Positions 44,812 through 54,481 of a DNA stretch of 64,000 bases are shown here, piece by piece. Each line of letters begins with the position of its first letter. The first letter of the stretch is position 1. The translations under genes were made by a program, and so were the position numbers. The notes under the pieces were generated by a model. The model was not told the DNA's origin and made no database searches. It worked only from the letters and a program-made list of their open reading frames with translations. Source of the DNA: Hyphomicrobiales bacterium (GTDB lineage Bacteria > Pseudomonadota > Alphaproteobacteria > Rhizobiales > Rhizobiaceae); assembly GCA_021775455.1 (NCBI GenBank), contig JAJFHU010000028.1, positions 62,001 to 126,000 of the forward strand. Reading direction: 5' to 3'.

Positions 44812-47222
44812 TATTTTGACCTTCCTTTTTGGCTCCGCTTCACAGCTGGTGTTACAGAGTTGTGAACATGTATATCGCGTTGAGGAAAGGGAATTTCAAT
44901 GCCGACGTTCCTGAATTCCTTGCGAATCCTGAATCTCATATCACCTGCAACATGAACGATTTCTGAAACATCCTTTAAGAATACCCTTATCTCGAAAATT
45001 AATGCATTATCTCCAAAATCCTTAAAGTGTATATGTGGCGCCGGTTCGGTGGCAATTCGAGCGTCATCCTGGGCAATTTTAAGCAAAATATCCCTGACTT
45101 CCTCTTCATTGGCCGAATATGAAACACCAATCTCCACTATCAGCCGCCCGGTTTTGTCCTTCAACATCCAGTTGCCAACAGTCGTGTTGATCAGCTCTGC
45201 ATTTGGAACGACAATTGACTGCCTGTCAAAAGTTTCAAGCTGTGTTGCCCTGACACTGATCTTTTTCACAAATCCTTCTGTGTTACCAACGACTACCCAG
45301 TCTCCAACACGTATCGGGCGTTCGACCAGAAGAATAATTCCGGAAACAAAATTGTTGACGACATTTTGCAATCCGAAACCGATTCCGACTGACAGGGCAC
45401 CAGCAATTAGTGTCAGGCTGGACAGATCAATTCCAGTATAGCTTAGCGCCAGAAGTGCCGTAATTATGAACCCGATGTAACCGACCCCGGCTCCGATCGA
45501 ATTCTTCAGTCCTGAGTCAATTCTTGTTCGGGAAAGAACAGAGGAACCTAACCACCTTTGAAAGATTCTTGTGAGGAAAACGCCGATAATGAATACCATA
45601 ATTGCCAAAAATATATTGGCACTGGATATTCGAGTGTCTCCAATTGTGAATTCGCCCAAGGTGTTGGTGAACCAGCTTTGCACATCATCTTGCTGGAACC
45701 CCCACTGCAGCAAGATCATGGGAATGCCGACCAACAATGTGGTCAGGAATATGAAAATTCCAAGGAGCAGGCCCAATTGATCTATAGTTGCCATTCCGAA
45801 TTTGAATCTGTGAGTGAGATAAACCCCGAATGCGCTTTCACCCAACGCGCCATGGTGGCTGACTTCACGGGACGACAAGAAACAAATATACATTGCAACA
45901 ATTATGCCACCGGTAATTACAATCTGGCTGGTCAAGAAGCGGGCGAAACTGATGTAACCAGTCATTACTGCTCCAACGACAACAATTATTGCCACCCACA
46001 TTGGCCAGTAAATCCAGTGCGCCCAGCCATTTGTACTCCCGGATATGTCATCCTCATTATCCAGTTTGGTCAACAGGATCAGGGCAAAGAAGACGGCCAG
46101 GATCAAAGTAGATATGGAATTGGCAATTATTGAAAACGAGACCGGTGACGACATGGCCTCACGTATTTCTGCGAATAGATAATCACCAAAATATACAAAA
46201 GCTACAGCGCTTACCAATATGTTGAGGCGTAGGGCAGCTTTTTCGGGAATTTCGAACAATCGCCAGTATCTTTTTCCAGGTGCAAGGATTGCGCTACTCA
46301 GGAACAAGACAAAGGCCATCAAGGCAAGCGATGCCAGCGTCGCGCCAAAAATTTCCTTAACGCGAAACGGCAAGAGTGAATATGACAAGAATGTAAAATA
46401 CAATACACCCAGACTAACAGCCACCGAAAGGCTGGGAATTAGCGTTGTCCATAACGCGGAAAACACCCGGCTTAAATAGGGCTTGGGATTGTCCAGTAAC
46501 GCACGCTGGGTAAGTGGGGCGAGAACTGTGCGCCTTGCAAGCAAAATTAGCCCTGCCAACACCAGCGAAATCAGCAACGGTGGCAAGGTTCTGCTTGAAA
46601 CATCCCTTTTTAAAAGTCGGACCCAATTCGAGAATGTAAACTCAATACGCTCAAGTTCCTTGGAATATTCACCGACAAGATCATCAATTACAGTTCGTGA
46701 AATAGGTTGTCTTGTGAATATTCTGTTGGTGAAATTCTCGCTTCTCAACCGCGCGATGTCGCTCAGCATATTTGAAAGCGTAACTGCCAGAGCCTCCGCT
46801 TCTTTAAGAGTGACCAGAGCTTCGGCCTTTTCCTGCTGAAGTTTGACCCGAGCTTCAGAGATCGCGCTGGCTTCAGGTAGGGCACCGGTTTCTGGTGCGG
46901 GTCCCAAGCTGGCTATTTGCCCATCCACTTTTGTCAAATGTGCTGAAACGGCCAATGCCAAATCAAATATTGATTTGGAAAGTTTTACAAACTCCACTTT
47001 GGCAGATGCCAATGCGGCATCCGACGAATCCGGATTTTCCACAACGCCTCGCAATTGCTCCAGTTCAGCAACTGCAGACTGCAGCACGCTGCGGTTTTCC
47101 GTAACGGGGGCAGCTTCTTGTGCAAATGAAGGAATATGGAAGAAAAACAATATCACCAGGGCGCTGAAAAACTTTCCGAACCGGCGGATCGATGGAGGAA
47201 ATTCAGTGTGTGTGTGGTTCAT
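44811..47222 (-). CDS. MscK-like mechanosensitive channel (DUF3772 + MscS)
   Basis: About 803 residues from ATG 47222 (a TTG at 47231 is also possible). Signal peptide, a long periplasmic helical region (about 40-215, DUF3772-like with coiled-coil character), then about 10 membrane segments, and a C-terminal MscS domain with the pore helix LTLIAGALSVGIGFGLQNVVNNFVSG and the beta domain GDWVVVGNTEGFVKKISVRA. Releases solutes on hypo-osmotic shock. The stop overlaps the start of the small exported protein. Confidence 0.92.
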   Translation of the reverse strand: MNHTHTEFPPSIRRFGKFFSALVILFFFHIPSFAQEAAPVTENRSVLQSAVAELEQLRGVVENPDSSDAALASAKVEFVKLSKSIFDLALAVSAHLTKVDGQIASLGPAPETGALPEASAISEARVKLQQEKAEALVTLKEAEALAVTLSNMLSDIARLRSENFTNRIFTRQPISRTVIDDLVGEYSKELERIEFTFSNWVRLLKRDVSSRTLPPLLISLVLAGLILLARRTVLAPLTQRALLDNPKPYLSRVFSALWTTLIPSLSVAVSLGVLYFTFLSYSLLPFRVKEIFGATLASLALMAFVLFLSSAILAPGKRYWRLFEIPEKAALRLNILVSAVAFVYFGDYLFAEIREAMSSPVSFSIIANSISTLILAVFFALILLTKLDNEDDISGSTNGWAHWIYWPMWVAIIVVVGAVMTGYISFARFLTSQIVITGGIIVAMYICFLSSREVSHHGALGESAFGVYLTHRFKFGMATIDQLGLLLGIFIFLTTLLVGIPMILLQWGFQQDDVQSWFTNTLGEFTIGDTRISSANIFLAIMVFIIGVFLTRIFQRWLGSSVLSRTRIDSGLKNSIGAGVGYIGFIITALLALSYTGIDLSSLTLIAGALSVGIGFGLQNVVNNFVSGIILLVERPIRVGDWVVVGNTEGFVKKISVRATQLETFDRQSIVVPNAELINTTVGNWMLKDKTGRLIVEIGVSYSANEEEVRDILLKIAQDDARIATEPAPHIHFKDFGDNALIFEIRVFLKDVSEIVHVAGDMRFRIRKEFRNVGIEIPFPQRDIHVHNSVTPAVKRSQKGRSK

Positions 47223-47681
47223 GAAAAACAACCGGTGCTCACTCTTTGCGCATCGAATCTACTCTCACATTTCAACAAGTAAACAACCTCATCAAAACAG
47301 TTTCAGGTTTTTGAATACAGAATTTTCAACCACCAGAATAGCGGTAATCACACCGCAGATGGCTAAAAACCAACTGATTTCCCTATCCCTGATTTGCGCT
47401 GTCTTCTCAAAAGTGCCTGGTTGAATTTCGAAGTTTTCAGCCTGCCTACCCTTTTGTACAGTGTAGCCAAAGGCGTCACTATTTCTGGTTTTCATGCAAG
47501 TAGCGGTATCAGACTGCTTTCAAAAATGAAACCAAAATACCGGAGCGTATCTCCAGCACCAATCGCATTTTGTGCACCTTCAGTAATTTCTCAGTCAAGT
47601 CGGTGCTGAAGAAAATACCCGCAATAGATCCATGTTTTTTCGTTTTTGGTAAAAGCGCGCCAAAAGTATCAGATAGCGAGG
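47223..47681. other. Intergenic region upstream of the MscK-like gene
   Basis: No well-supported gene. A minus-strand frame at 47292-47495 (67 codons) ends in a hydrophobic stretch (WFLAICGVITAILVV) but has no ribosome site and no recognisable family, so it is not called. Confidence 0.4.
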
Positions 47682-47705
47682 GTCCGTTCCGTACCGGGAA
47701 CGGAC
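47682..47705 (-). terminator. Hairpin after the peroxiredoxin-like gene
   Basis: GTCCGTTCC (47682-47690) and GGAACGGAC (47697-47705) form a perfect 9-bp stem with a 6-base loop, 28 bp after the stop of the minus-strand gene. No clear U-run, so it may be an attenuating hairpin or Rho-dependent site. Confidence 0.55.
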
Positions 47706-47733
47706 GCCACCACTTTATTGATGCACTCTGAAT

Positions 47734-48258
47734 CTAAGCTGCCAGAGTGCCTCGAATTGGATAATCGTTTTCAATAATGAACTTCAAGACACCGGCAAGC
47801 TCCGCTGCTTTGGCTCGTCCAAACGGGGCAGTTTGAACCGACCAATGATACAGTATGTCGTCTGGTCTTATGATCGCCATACCAGGTTCGGAGAAAGTAT
47901 CTGGTTCGGTGTCCTTGATTGCCGATGACATATACAGACCCCAGGCCCTCGCCTTTTCTTCAGTGAGCCCATAGCCCAGTTTGAGATCGGATAGATGCCA
48001 GTCTTGCCTGGTCTGCTCTGCAAGATCCTTGGTGTTCATGCTGACAGCAACAACTTCGATGCCCAGTTTGGAAAAATCCTCCAGCCTGGAATGAAAATCA
48101 CTCAACTGGCCCTTGCAAATCGGGCAGTGAAGTCCGCGAAAAAAGATAACAACGGTAAAGTTCTTGGGCGGCGTGGCATTCAATTTAAAATCACCCCCGC
48201 CGACAAGCGGGAACGAGAGACTTGGTACCTTGATTCCTGGGACAAGCGTTTCATGCAT
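47734..48258 (-). CDS. Peroxiredoxin-like (AhpC/TSA family) protein
   Basis: 174 residues from ATG 48258 (MHETLVPGIKVPSLSFPLVG); the frame extends upstream but without homology. FFRGLHCPICKGQLSDF is the thioredoxin-fold active site with a CxxC pair rather than the single peroxidatic Cys of typical AhpC. No signal peptide. Probably reduces a peroxide or acts as a thiol oxidoreductase in the cytoplasm. Stands alone. Confidence 0.85.
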   Translation of the reverse strand: MHETLVPGIKVPSLSFPLVGGGDFKLNATPPKNFTVVIFFRGLHCPICKGQLSDFHSRLEDFSKLGIEVVAVSMNTKDLAEQTRQDWHLSDLKLGYGLTEEKARAWGLYMSSAIKDTEPDTFSEPGMAIIRPDDILYHWSVQTAPFGRAKAAELAGVLKFIIENDYPIRGTLAA

Positions 48259-48562
48259 TTGGATATTCTCCGCATTTGGGAAGTACATTATACATCTGAA
48301 CAGCACCACATCCGGATTCAACTCACAAATCTGTTACAAGTGAATTCGTCTGGCCATAGATACTCTTAGTCTGGATTATGAAGGCACTTAAGTCAAAATT
48401 GGTTCTATATGATTTTTCAGTTTTTGCGACAGATCCGTGCCACCCAGGCAGCCAGCGCCAATTAACTACAAATACAAAAACTAAATACAATTGGCGTCCC
48501 GATGGCTTATGTTCGAACCGGGCAATTAGTGTGGAACCGCTCAATATTGTCAAGCGGGATTG
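48259..48562. other. Intergenic region between the peroxiredoxin and methyltransferase genes
   Basis: About 300 bp between divergent genes; no gene, repeat or clear structure seen. Probably holds both promoters. Confidence 0.4.
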
Positions 48563-49306
48563 ATGAGTATTTTACGAGTAAGTTATTCGATGTGGCGTGA
48601 AGAAGGTCTTTGGGCCTTGCTTTGGCATGTCAGGTTGGTCTTCCTTCGACGCTTGCACAACGCAGCCTGGGATCGGCGCTTCAACATGCTTGAACCTGTT
48701 TCCACGAGTACCTTGTTGGCCCGGGAGCACCTGCAACCCAGGAATTCAAAAAATCTCTCCTCGGCCAGGGAGTACACACCCTCTCCGCGTCTGGTGATAA
48801 ATTGGTTGCTGGATGGTCTCAAGAAGGACTTTTCCAAATTTTCCTTTGTCGATTTTGGTTCTGGGAGAGGAAGGGTTATTCTTGCAGCGGCGGAAAGACC
48901 GTTCAGGCACGTGACGGGCGTTGAATTTTGTCGGCAACTTCACTCCGAGGCAAAACTCAACATTGCGGGGTATCCGAACAACAGGCTTCGGTGCAAGGAA
49001 ATCAAATCTGTTTGTATTGATGCCGGAGAATTTGAAATTCCAAAGGGCGATTGTATCTTGTACTTCTACAATCCCTTCGACGCTTCCCTCATGGACAAGG
49101 TTATAACCAACGCACTGGATACGGCACAGCAGCGCGGGAGCAGGTTGATTGTAGTCTATTACAACCCCGTTCATCGCAACGTTGTTGCCAGACAAACGAG
49201 ACTGCAACCCATTGCCCTTCCGATCTTGACTAGAATCAAACTGAATTTATTTAGCCCCTATCCGGCTTGTTTGTATAAATTTTCAAGCATTGAGGAGTCC
49301 AGATAA
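48563..49306 (+). CDS. Class I SAM-dependent methyltransferase-like protein
   Basis: A 247-residue protein. FSFVDFGSGRGRVILAAAER is SAM motif I, VTGVEFCRQLH motif II, and GDCILYFYNPFD the motif IV region, where YNPF replaces the more common D/NPPY. The N-terminus (first 80 residues) is basic and may bind the substrate. ATG 48563 is preferred over TTG 48560. It ends with TAATG overlap to the GNAT gene, indicating a functional pair. Substrate unknown. Confidence 0.8.
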   Translation: MSILRVSYSMWREEGLWALLWHVRLVFLRRLHNAAWDRRFNMLEPVSTSTLLAREHLQPRNSKNLSSAREYTPSPRLVINWLLDGLKKDFSKFSFVDFGSGRGRVILAAAERPFRHVTGVEFCRQLHSEAKLNIAGYPNNRLRCKEIKSVCIDAGEFEIPKGDCILYFYNPFDASLMDKVITNALDTAQQRGSRLIVVYYNPVHRNVVARQTRLQPIALPILTRIKLNLFSPYPACLYKFSSIEESR

Positions 49307-50331
49307 TGGGCATGATGTTTGATACCAGCAACAGCAGGTTACAAATTTGTGCAAGCCGTCACAGCATCAAGGCACTGCAATCAAACCCGCACCCGGCAAT
49401 CAACCAAAGTTACTTTACGCAGCTTGCCTATCTTCAATCGCAGCGATCCGACAAACTGGTAATCGTCATGATCAGATCAGTCACGGGCGCCGAACGCTAC
49501 CTGGTTTTTGCGGATCACGGAAAGTATCTGGACTGCTGTAACCGGCTTTCAAAACTGTCCGGCACTGAAATCAACCAGATATGCGAGCATCTGTTTGAAT
49601 ACACTCAAGCTCACTTTATCAAGTTTGAAGATGTTGATTTTCTCGCAGACGAGAAGTGCCACTTTCCAGCAAAATTGGTATCGTTTCAGGAAAACTGGCA
49701 TTGTCAAATCACGAACAATTCGGCACCCCTGTCCAACAGGCAAGCCAGCAACCTGCGACGGAAATTCAGAAAACTGAAAGAATTCGAGTCAGGTCAAACA
49801 GTAAACTATGAATTTCGACGCTGTACGCCAAAGGATATTGATGCCGTGATATCCATGAACAAAGAAACGCTTTCCCATCATGGGCGAACCCACCATTTCA
49901 GCGAAGAAAAGCAGAAGCTGTTCAAGGCAGTTTGCGCTGACTTCGGGTATATTGCCGGATTATTTATTGGCCGCAAGTTGATTGCCGGCAGCATCATAAA
50001 CATTGTTGGAATTCGGGCCTACTTCAACGTCGTCGGCTATGATCTGGAGTATGCGAAATTTTCTCCGGGCCTTCAGGTGCACACCCGCGCCTTGACAGAC
50101 TGCAAGGAGATCGGATGCACACAAGCAAATTTGCTGTGGGGTAACAGTCGTTGGAAATCAGACATCGGTGGGACGCGTATGCCTCTGACTACTTTGATAG
50201 TCAATCGCAGCAAACGAACTTATCTAAAGTGGCAATTCTGGTCGATTTACCTGCCATTGTTTAGCATTCAAATCAGACGATCTGTGAAGAATTGTCTGAA
50301 CAAGATCAGGCAGATTGACTTTGATCATTAG
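49306..50331 (+). CDS. GNAT-family acetyltransferase (FemAB/BioF2-like)
   Basis: A 341-residue protein with a GNAT domain in the C-terminal half: DIDAVISMNKETLSHHGRTH, YIAGLFIGRKLIAGSIINIV, and FSPGLQVHTRALTDCKEIG, which resembles the acetyltransferase domain of the BioF2-like/FemAB group. The N-terminal half (about 150 residues) is not recognised. Co-translated with the methyltransferase. Its 3' end overlaps by 26 bp the convergent membrane protein gene. Confidence 0.75.
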   Translation: MGMMFDTSNSRLQICASRHSIKALQSNPHPAINQSYFTQLAYLQSQRSDKLVIVMIRSVTGAERYLVFADHGKYLDCCNRLSKLSGTEINQICEHLFEYTQAHFIKFEDVDFLADEKCHFPAKLVSFQENWHCQITNNSAPLSNRQASNLRRKFRKLKEFESGQTVNYEFRRCTPKDIDAVISMNKETLSHHGRTHHFSEEKQKLFKAVCADFGYIAGLFIGRKLIAGSIINIVGIRAYFNVVGYDLEYAKFSPGLQVHTRALTDCKEIGCTQANLLWGNSRWKSDIGGTRMPLTTLIVNRSKRTYLKWQFWSIYLPLFSIQIRRSVKNCLNKIRQIDFDH

Positions 50332-51040
50332 GGTGCATAGCAGAAATCTTGTAGTAAATGACAAGTGCCAAGACTACTACAACTGACGATATAACAAGTT
50401 CTCCACCATCATCTACCAAGCCGATAATATGGGTCCAGAAACGGGATACTTCCTTAAGCAATCCTTCAATCAGATTGACAACTACGGCAAAAAATCCAAT
50501 CGCAAGTAATCCAATTGACATAAGTGCAACATCAGCGCGAATTTCCTTTTGCGCTCTTAAAACCGCTGCCGCCAAAAAAGACAAAATGAAAATGGACGCA
50601 AAAGCAAAATAGATTGTTTCACCGATCGCGAAATTTGTTCCTGACCAGGCGCCAATGGATTTTCCCAAGTCTTCATGAATAGTGAACATGTCGTCAATGG
50701 TTGTGTAGGCGTAAGGGAAAAACAACAAAGCGAATGAAATCATGCTGCTTCGCCAGTAACACATCGCGAGCAACAAGGACGGAACAATGAGTTTCAAGTA
50801 CCCATAAATTGCCCAGGTATTGTATTCCACATCAAGACGAAAACCCCACAACAGCCAATTTGGCAAACTGGGATCAATTTCTTTGAGCAGTGTTGTGACC
50901 AAGTCAGTGGAAACTGCAATTCCATCAATCACCAGAAGAACAAGAAGTAGCCGAAACAAATTCCTGGAGCGTATCACCTCCAAATATTGCGCGGCGATAT
51001 CCATCGCATTGTAGTAGATATTCTTTATTTTCCCAGCCAT
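50306..51040 (-). CDS. Integral membrane protein of unknown function
   Basis: About 244 residues from ATG 51040 (start uncertain; frame open to 51157, no good ribosome site). About six hydrophobic segments, e.g. LFRLLLVLLVIDGIAVSTDL, LIVPSLLLAMCYWRSSM and ISSVVVVLALVIYY. An acidic segment TTIDDMFTIHEDLG sits between segments. I do not recognise the family. Overlaps the convergent GNAT gene end. Confidence 0.7.
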   Translation of the reverse strand: MAGKIKNIYYNAMDIAAQYLEVIRSRNLFRLLLVLLVIDGIAVSTDLVTTLLKEIDPSLPNWLLWGFRLDVEYNTWAIYGYLKLIVPSLLLAMCYWRSSMISFALLFFPYAYTTIDDMFTIHEDLGKSIGAWSGTNFAIGETIYFAFASIFILSFLAAAVLRAQKEIRADVALMSIGLLAIGFFAVVVNLIEGLLKEVSRFWTHIIGLVDDGGELVISSVVVVLALVIYYKISAMHPNDQSQSA

Positions 51041-51309
51041 CGCACAATCGTATAGGCACAATTGCCCTTTGCAATCTAATTTCAAAATCATCGTTAACTC
51101 ACGTACGAGCAAAATATCAAATTTCGCATTGATTCTGAACCAATTATCATTCAGCAATTATCCACTTTTAATTTTTTCCCCGGCAAGTAACATCAATAAA
51201 AGTGATGGAAATCCTTTGGTTTGCTCTATACGCTGTTAATAATGTTTGCGATGTTAAACATCGAATTCATACCGGTATTTTTGCCTATTGATCCGCATGG
51301 AGGGAGATC

Positions 51310-52650
51310 TTGGAGCCTGATGCTAACCAGTTGAATCAGGGGTTTTTTGACCTCAACGCAGTCCTCTCGAGCATTGGCATTGGTTCGTTTGACATATTTG
51401 GTTTCTGGACACTTCTGCAACTTGCAATCATTCTCGTTTCAGCGCTGATCGGCCGCTTGATTGTCAGTCGCCTGCGTGAACCAATCAACGAACGCCTCGG
51501 TAGAATTGAAAATCAGCGCGCATTGTTGCGAACATTGATTATTCTCCATCGCCGCCTGTTCTGGCTGATTTTTGCGACCGGTACCTGGATTGGATATTTC
51601 GTTCTGCGGTCGATAACCTGGCCAAGTCACAGCTTCCTTGTTGGGACCGTCGCTGGACTTGCGACCGCATGGTTTTTGATTTCCTTCATGTCGAAAATCA
51701 TTCGTAACCGGTTTTTTTCAAGATTGGTCGCCATTGTTGCATGGACAGTAACGGCATTTTACATCCTGGGATGGTTGCCCAAGATCCAGGCCACTCTCGA
51801 CAGTGCGGCTTTTACAATCGGGTCCAGTCGCATATCCGCCCTGGCCGTGTTGAAGACCGGATTATTGTTAATTGCGCTGATTTGGGCCGCTCTTCTTGCA
51901 GCGCAGTTCCTTGGCAACTTGATTGGAAAGAATGAAGACATTTCACCAACGGTAAAAGTGCTGTTGCAGAAAATGTTGAAGTTCGTTCTGCTCGTTGTTG
52001 CAGTGATAATTTCACTTAATGCGGTCGGTATCGACTTTACGGCCCTTGCTGTGTTTTCCGGTGCAGTGGGTATCGGTGTCGGACTTGGATTGCAGAACAT
52101 CGTTTCAAATTTCATTTCAGGTATCATCCTGTTGCTCGACAAGTCGATGAAACCGGGCGATGTTATCGAAATTGATACCGTGTCTGGTTCAACTTATGGC
52201 TGGGTTCAGCACCTCGGCGCACGATACACGGCGGTCCGCACCCGCGATGGAACCGAAACGCTGATCCCGAATGAAACGTTCATCAATACGCCGGTTACAA
52301 ACTGGACCCATTCCAACAAGGTTGTGCGCAAGAAGCTCCCCATCGGTGTTTCCTATGACACAGATGTTGAAAAGGCGATTGAACTGGCGATTGATGCTGC
52401 AGACGCAGTACCAAGATCGTTGAAGGTTCCCAAACCCGTTTGCCTCGTAAAAGGTTTTGGCGATTCTTCCGTCGACCTGGAACTACGATTCTGGATCAAT
52501 GACCCCGAAGGAGGAGTGGCGAATGTATCCAGCCAAATCTACCTTGAAATCTGGAAACGGTACAAAGAAGCAAAGATTGAAATTCCATTCCCGCAGCGAG
52601 ATTTGAACATTCGTTCCAGTATCCCAATCGAAGTCAAGACGAAGCGATAG
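51310..52650 (+). CDS. MscS-family mechanosensitive ion channel
   Basis: A 446-residue channel starting at TTG 51310 behind GGAGGGAG. About five N-terminal membrane segments, then the pore helix ALAVFSGAVGIGVGLGLQNI and the beta domain KPGDVIEIDTVSGSTYGWVQ, IPNETFINTPVTNW, followed by the alpha-beta cytoplasmic domain ending KEAKIEIPFPQRDLNIRSS. More compact than the MscK-like channel at 44811-47222. Lies 37 bp before the SLC13-like transporter gene. Confidence 0.93.
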   Translation: MEPDANQLNQGFFDLNAVLSSIGIGSFDIFGFWTLLQLAIILVSALIGRLIVSRLREPINERLGRIENQRALLRTLIILHRRLFWLIFATGTWIGYFVLRSITWPSHSFLVGTVAGLATAWFLISFMSKIIRNRFFSRLVAIVAWTVTAFYILGWLPKIQATLDSAAFTIGSSRISALAVLKTGLLLIALIWAALLAAQFLGNLIGKNEDISPTVKVLLQKMLKFVLLVVAVIISLNAVGIDFTALAVFSGAVGIGVGLGLQNIVSNFISGIILLLDKSMKPGDVIEIDTVSGSTYGWVQHLGARYTAVRTRDGTETLIPNETFINTPVTNWTHSNKVVRKKLPIGVSYDTDVEKAIELAIDAADAVPRSLKVPKPVCLVKGFGDSSVDLELRFWINDPEGGVANVSSQIYLEIWKRYKEAKIEIPFPQRDLNIRSSIPIEVKTKR

Positions 52651-52687
52651 CTACAATAAGTCAATTATTTTGCTGTAAGGTAATTGT

Positions 52688-54460
52688 ATGAATCACGAAC
52701 TACTCATCGTATTCAGTATTATCGGCTGCACACTCGGGCTCTTTGTGTGGGGTCGGATACGTTACGACATGGTAGCCATGATGGCACTATTGGCCGGCGT
52801 ATTTTCCGGAGTTGTACCTTCCTCTGATGCTTTCATGGGATTTGGGCACCCGGCAGTTGTAACGGTTGCCGCAGTACTCATCATCAGCAAGGCACTGCAA
52901 AACTCTGGCGTTGTATCATGGTTGGCTTCCCTGCTTGCTTCGACGAGATCATCTGTAACGCTTCAAGTTTCCGCCGGATCGGGGCTTGTTGCTCTTCTTT
53001 CGTGTGTAATGAATAATGTGGGTGCGTTGGCATTGATGCTGCCGGTAACCCTGCAAAATGCGGCCAGAGCTGCAAAGTCGCCATCCATTTTTCTAATGCC
53101 GCTTTCATTTGCGTCCCTGCTTGGTGGTTTGGTTACGCTTATTGGCACACCAACAAACATCGTCATCTCCACATTTCGCCAAGAGTTTACCGGCAGACCA
53201 TACCAAATGTTTGATTTTTCTTACGTGGGTGCAGCTGTGGCTCTCGCAGGCCTTGTGTATCTGTCCTTTGTTGGCTGGCGGCTTTTACCCAAGAGGCGCC
53301 CGGCAGAATCCGATGATGCCGCATTTCATGTTGAAGAATATGTTTCGGAAGTTCTGGTTCCAAACGGTTCATCAATTGTTGGGCGAACTGTACGGGCGCT
53401 TGAGAAAAATTGTGAGAACGAACTTACCGTAATGGCGATCATCAGAAACAAAAAACGGCGCCTTGCACCACATGGCCTTGAAAAAATAAGGGTGGACGAC
53501 ACCCTAATTCTTGAAGGTGATCCGGAAATTTTAAACCCTTTCATTACCTCCAGGCATCTTCAGCGATTGGAACATTTGGTCGAAAGATCCGATGTTGATT
53601 CGGACGATGTCCATGTTACCGAAGCTGTTGTATTGCCGGACTCACTCATAAAGGGACAATCAATGCGCGGTGTGCGCATGCATGACCAGTATGGAATAAA
53701 CCTGCTGGCGATTTCCCGGCGCGGTCGCAAACCGATAACCCGTCTGGCCAAAATCAAGTTTCAGGTTGGTGATGTGTTGCTGGTGCAAGGAGATGTGAAT
53801 TCACTTGAGCAAGGTTTTGCCCGAATGGGCTTACTCGAAGTTGCCGAGCGTGGGGTCAGGACACCTCAAAAGCACAACTTCATGCTGCCTATAGGCATTT
53901 TTGCGATTGCGATTGTATGCGCCGCACTTGGCGTAGTGACTGTACCTGTAGCCTTCGTTTCGGCTGTAGTTGCCTTGATTGCATTTCGGGTTGTCAGCGC
54001 GCGCGAAGTGTATAGCAGCGTGGAATGGCCGGTAATAATTCTTCTTGGCGCACTCATTCCGGTCGGGAATTCACTTCAGGCTACAGGCGGAACCGAACTG
54101 ATTGCCACCAGCTTTGTTGACGTGTTTGGCGATATGCCAGTCATGGTTATAATCGCCAGCCTGATGATTGTTTCAATGTGGTTGTCAGACATTATCCCCA
54201 ATACACCGGTTGCTGTTCTCATGGCACCTATCGGATTTACGATTTCGCAAAAACTCGGCTTGTCGGCTGACCCGTTTTTGATGGCGGTTGCCATTGGTTG
54301 CGCCACACCGTTCCTCACGCCGATCGGGCACCAATCCAACACACTTGTCATGGGGCCTGGCGGATACAGGTTTCTGGATTACGCACGTATGGGGTTCGCG
54401 CTTGAGCTGCTGGTTGTGTTGGTTGCAGTTCCGATGATCATGTTGGTTTGGCTGAATTGA
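52688..54460 (+). CDS. SLC13-type (DASS) transporter with two TrkA-C domains
   Basis: A 590-residue inner-membrane protein. Membrane half 1 (LLAGVFSGVVPSSDAFMGFG, SGSGLVALLSCVMNNVGALA, SLLGGLVTLIGTPTNIVIST, the last being the SLC13 signature), then two soluble TrkA-C domains (about 215-290 and 300-380: FHVEEYVSEVLVPNGSSIVG, RRGRKPITRLAKIKFQVGDV), then membrane half 2 (SDIIPNTPVAVLMAPIG). Likely a sodium-coupled anion (sulfate, carboxylate) transporter regulated by ligands of the TrkA-C domains. Confidence 0.92.
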   Translation: MNHELLIVFSIIGCTLGLFVWGRIRYDMVAMMALLAGVFSGVVPSSDAFMGFGHPAVVTVAAVLIISKALQNSGVVSWLASLLASTRSSVTLQVSAGSGLVALLSCVMNNVGALALMLPVTLQNAARAAKSPSIFLMPLSFASLLGGLVTLIGTPTNIVISTFRQEFTGRPYQMFDFSYVGAAVALAGLVYLSFVGWRLLPKRRPAESDDAAFHVEEYVSEVLVPNGSSIVGRTVRALEKNCENELTVMAIIRNKKRRLAPHGLEKIRVDDTLILEGDPEILNPFITSRHLQRLEHLVERSDVDSDDVHVTEAVVLPDSLIKGQSMRGVRMHDQYGINLLAISRRGRKPITRLAKIKFQVGDVLLVQGDVNSLEQGFARMGLLEVAERGVRTPQKHNFMLPIGIFAIAIVCAALGVVTVPVAFVSAVVALIAFRVVSAREVYSSVEWPVIILLGALIPVGNSLQATGGTELIATSFVDVFGDMPVMVIIASLMIVSMWLSDIIPNTPVAVLMAPIGFTISQKLGLSADPFLMAVAIGCATPFLTPIGHQSNTLVMGPGGYRFLDYARMGFALELLVVLVAVPMIMLVWLN

Positions 54461-54481
54461 ACTGTTTAGCCGCGAACCGGC

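Noticed and set aside
47292-47495. 67-codon minus-strand frame with a hydrophobic end
   Set aside because: No ribosome site, no family match; reported only as a note in the intergenic entry.
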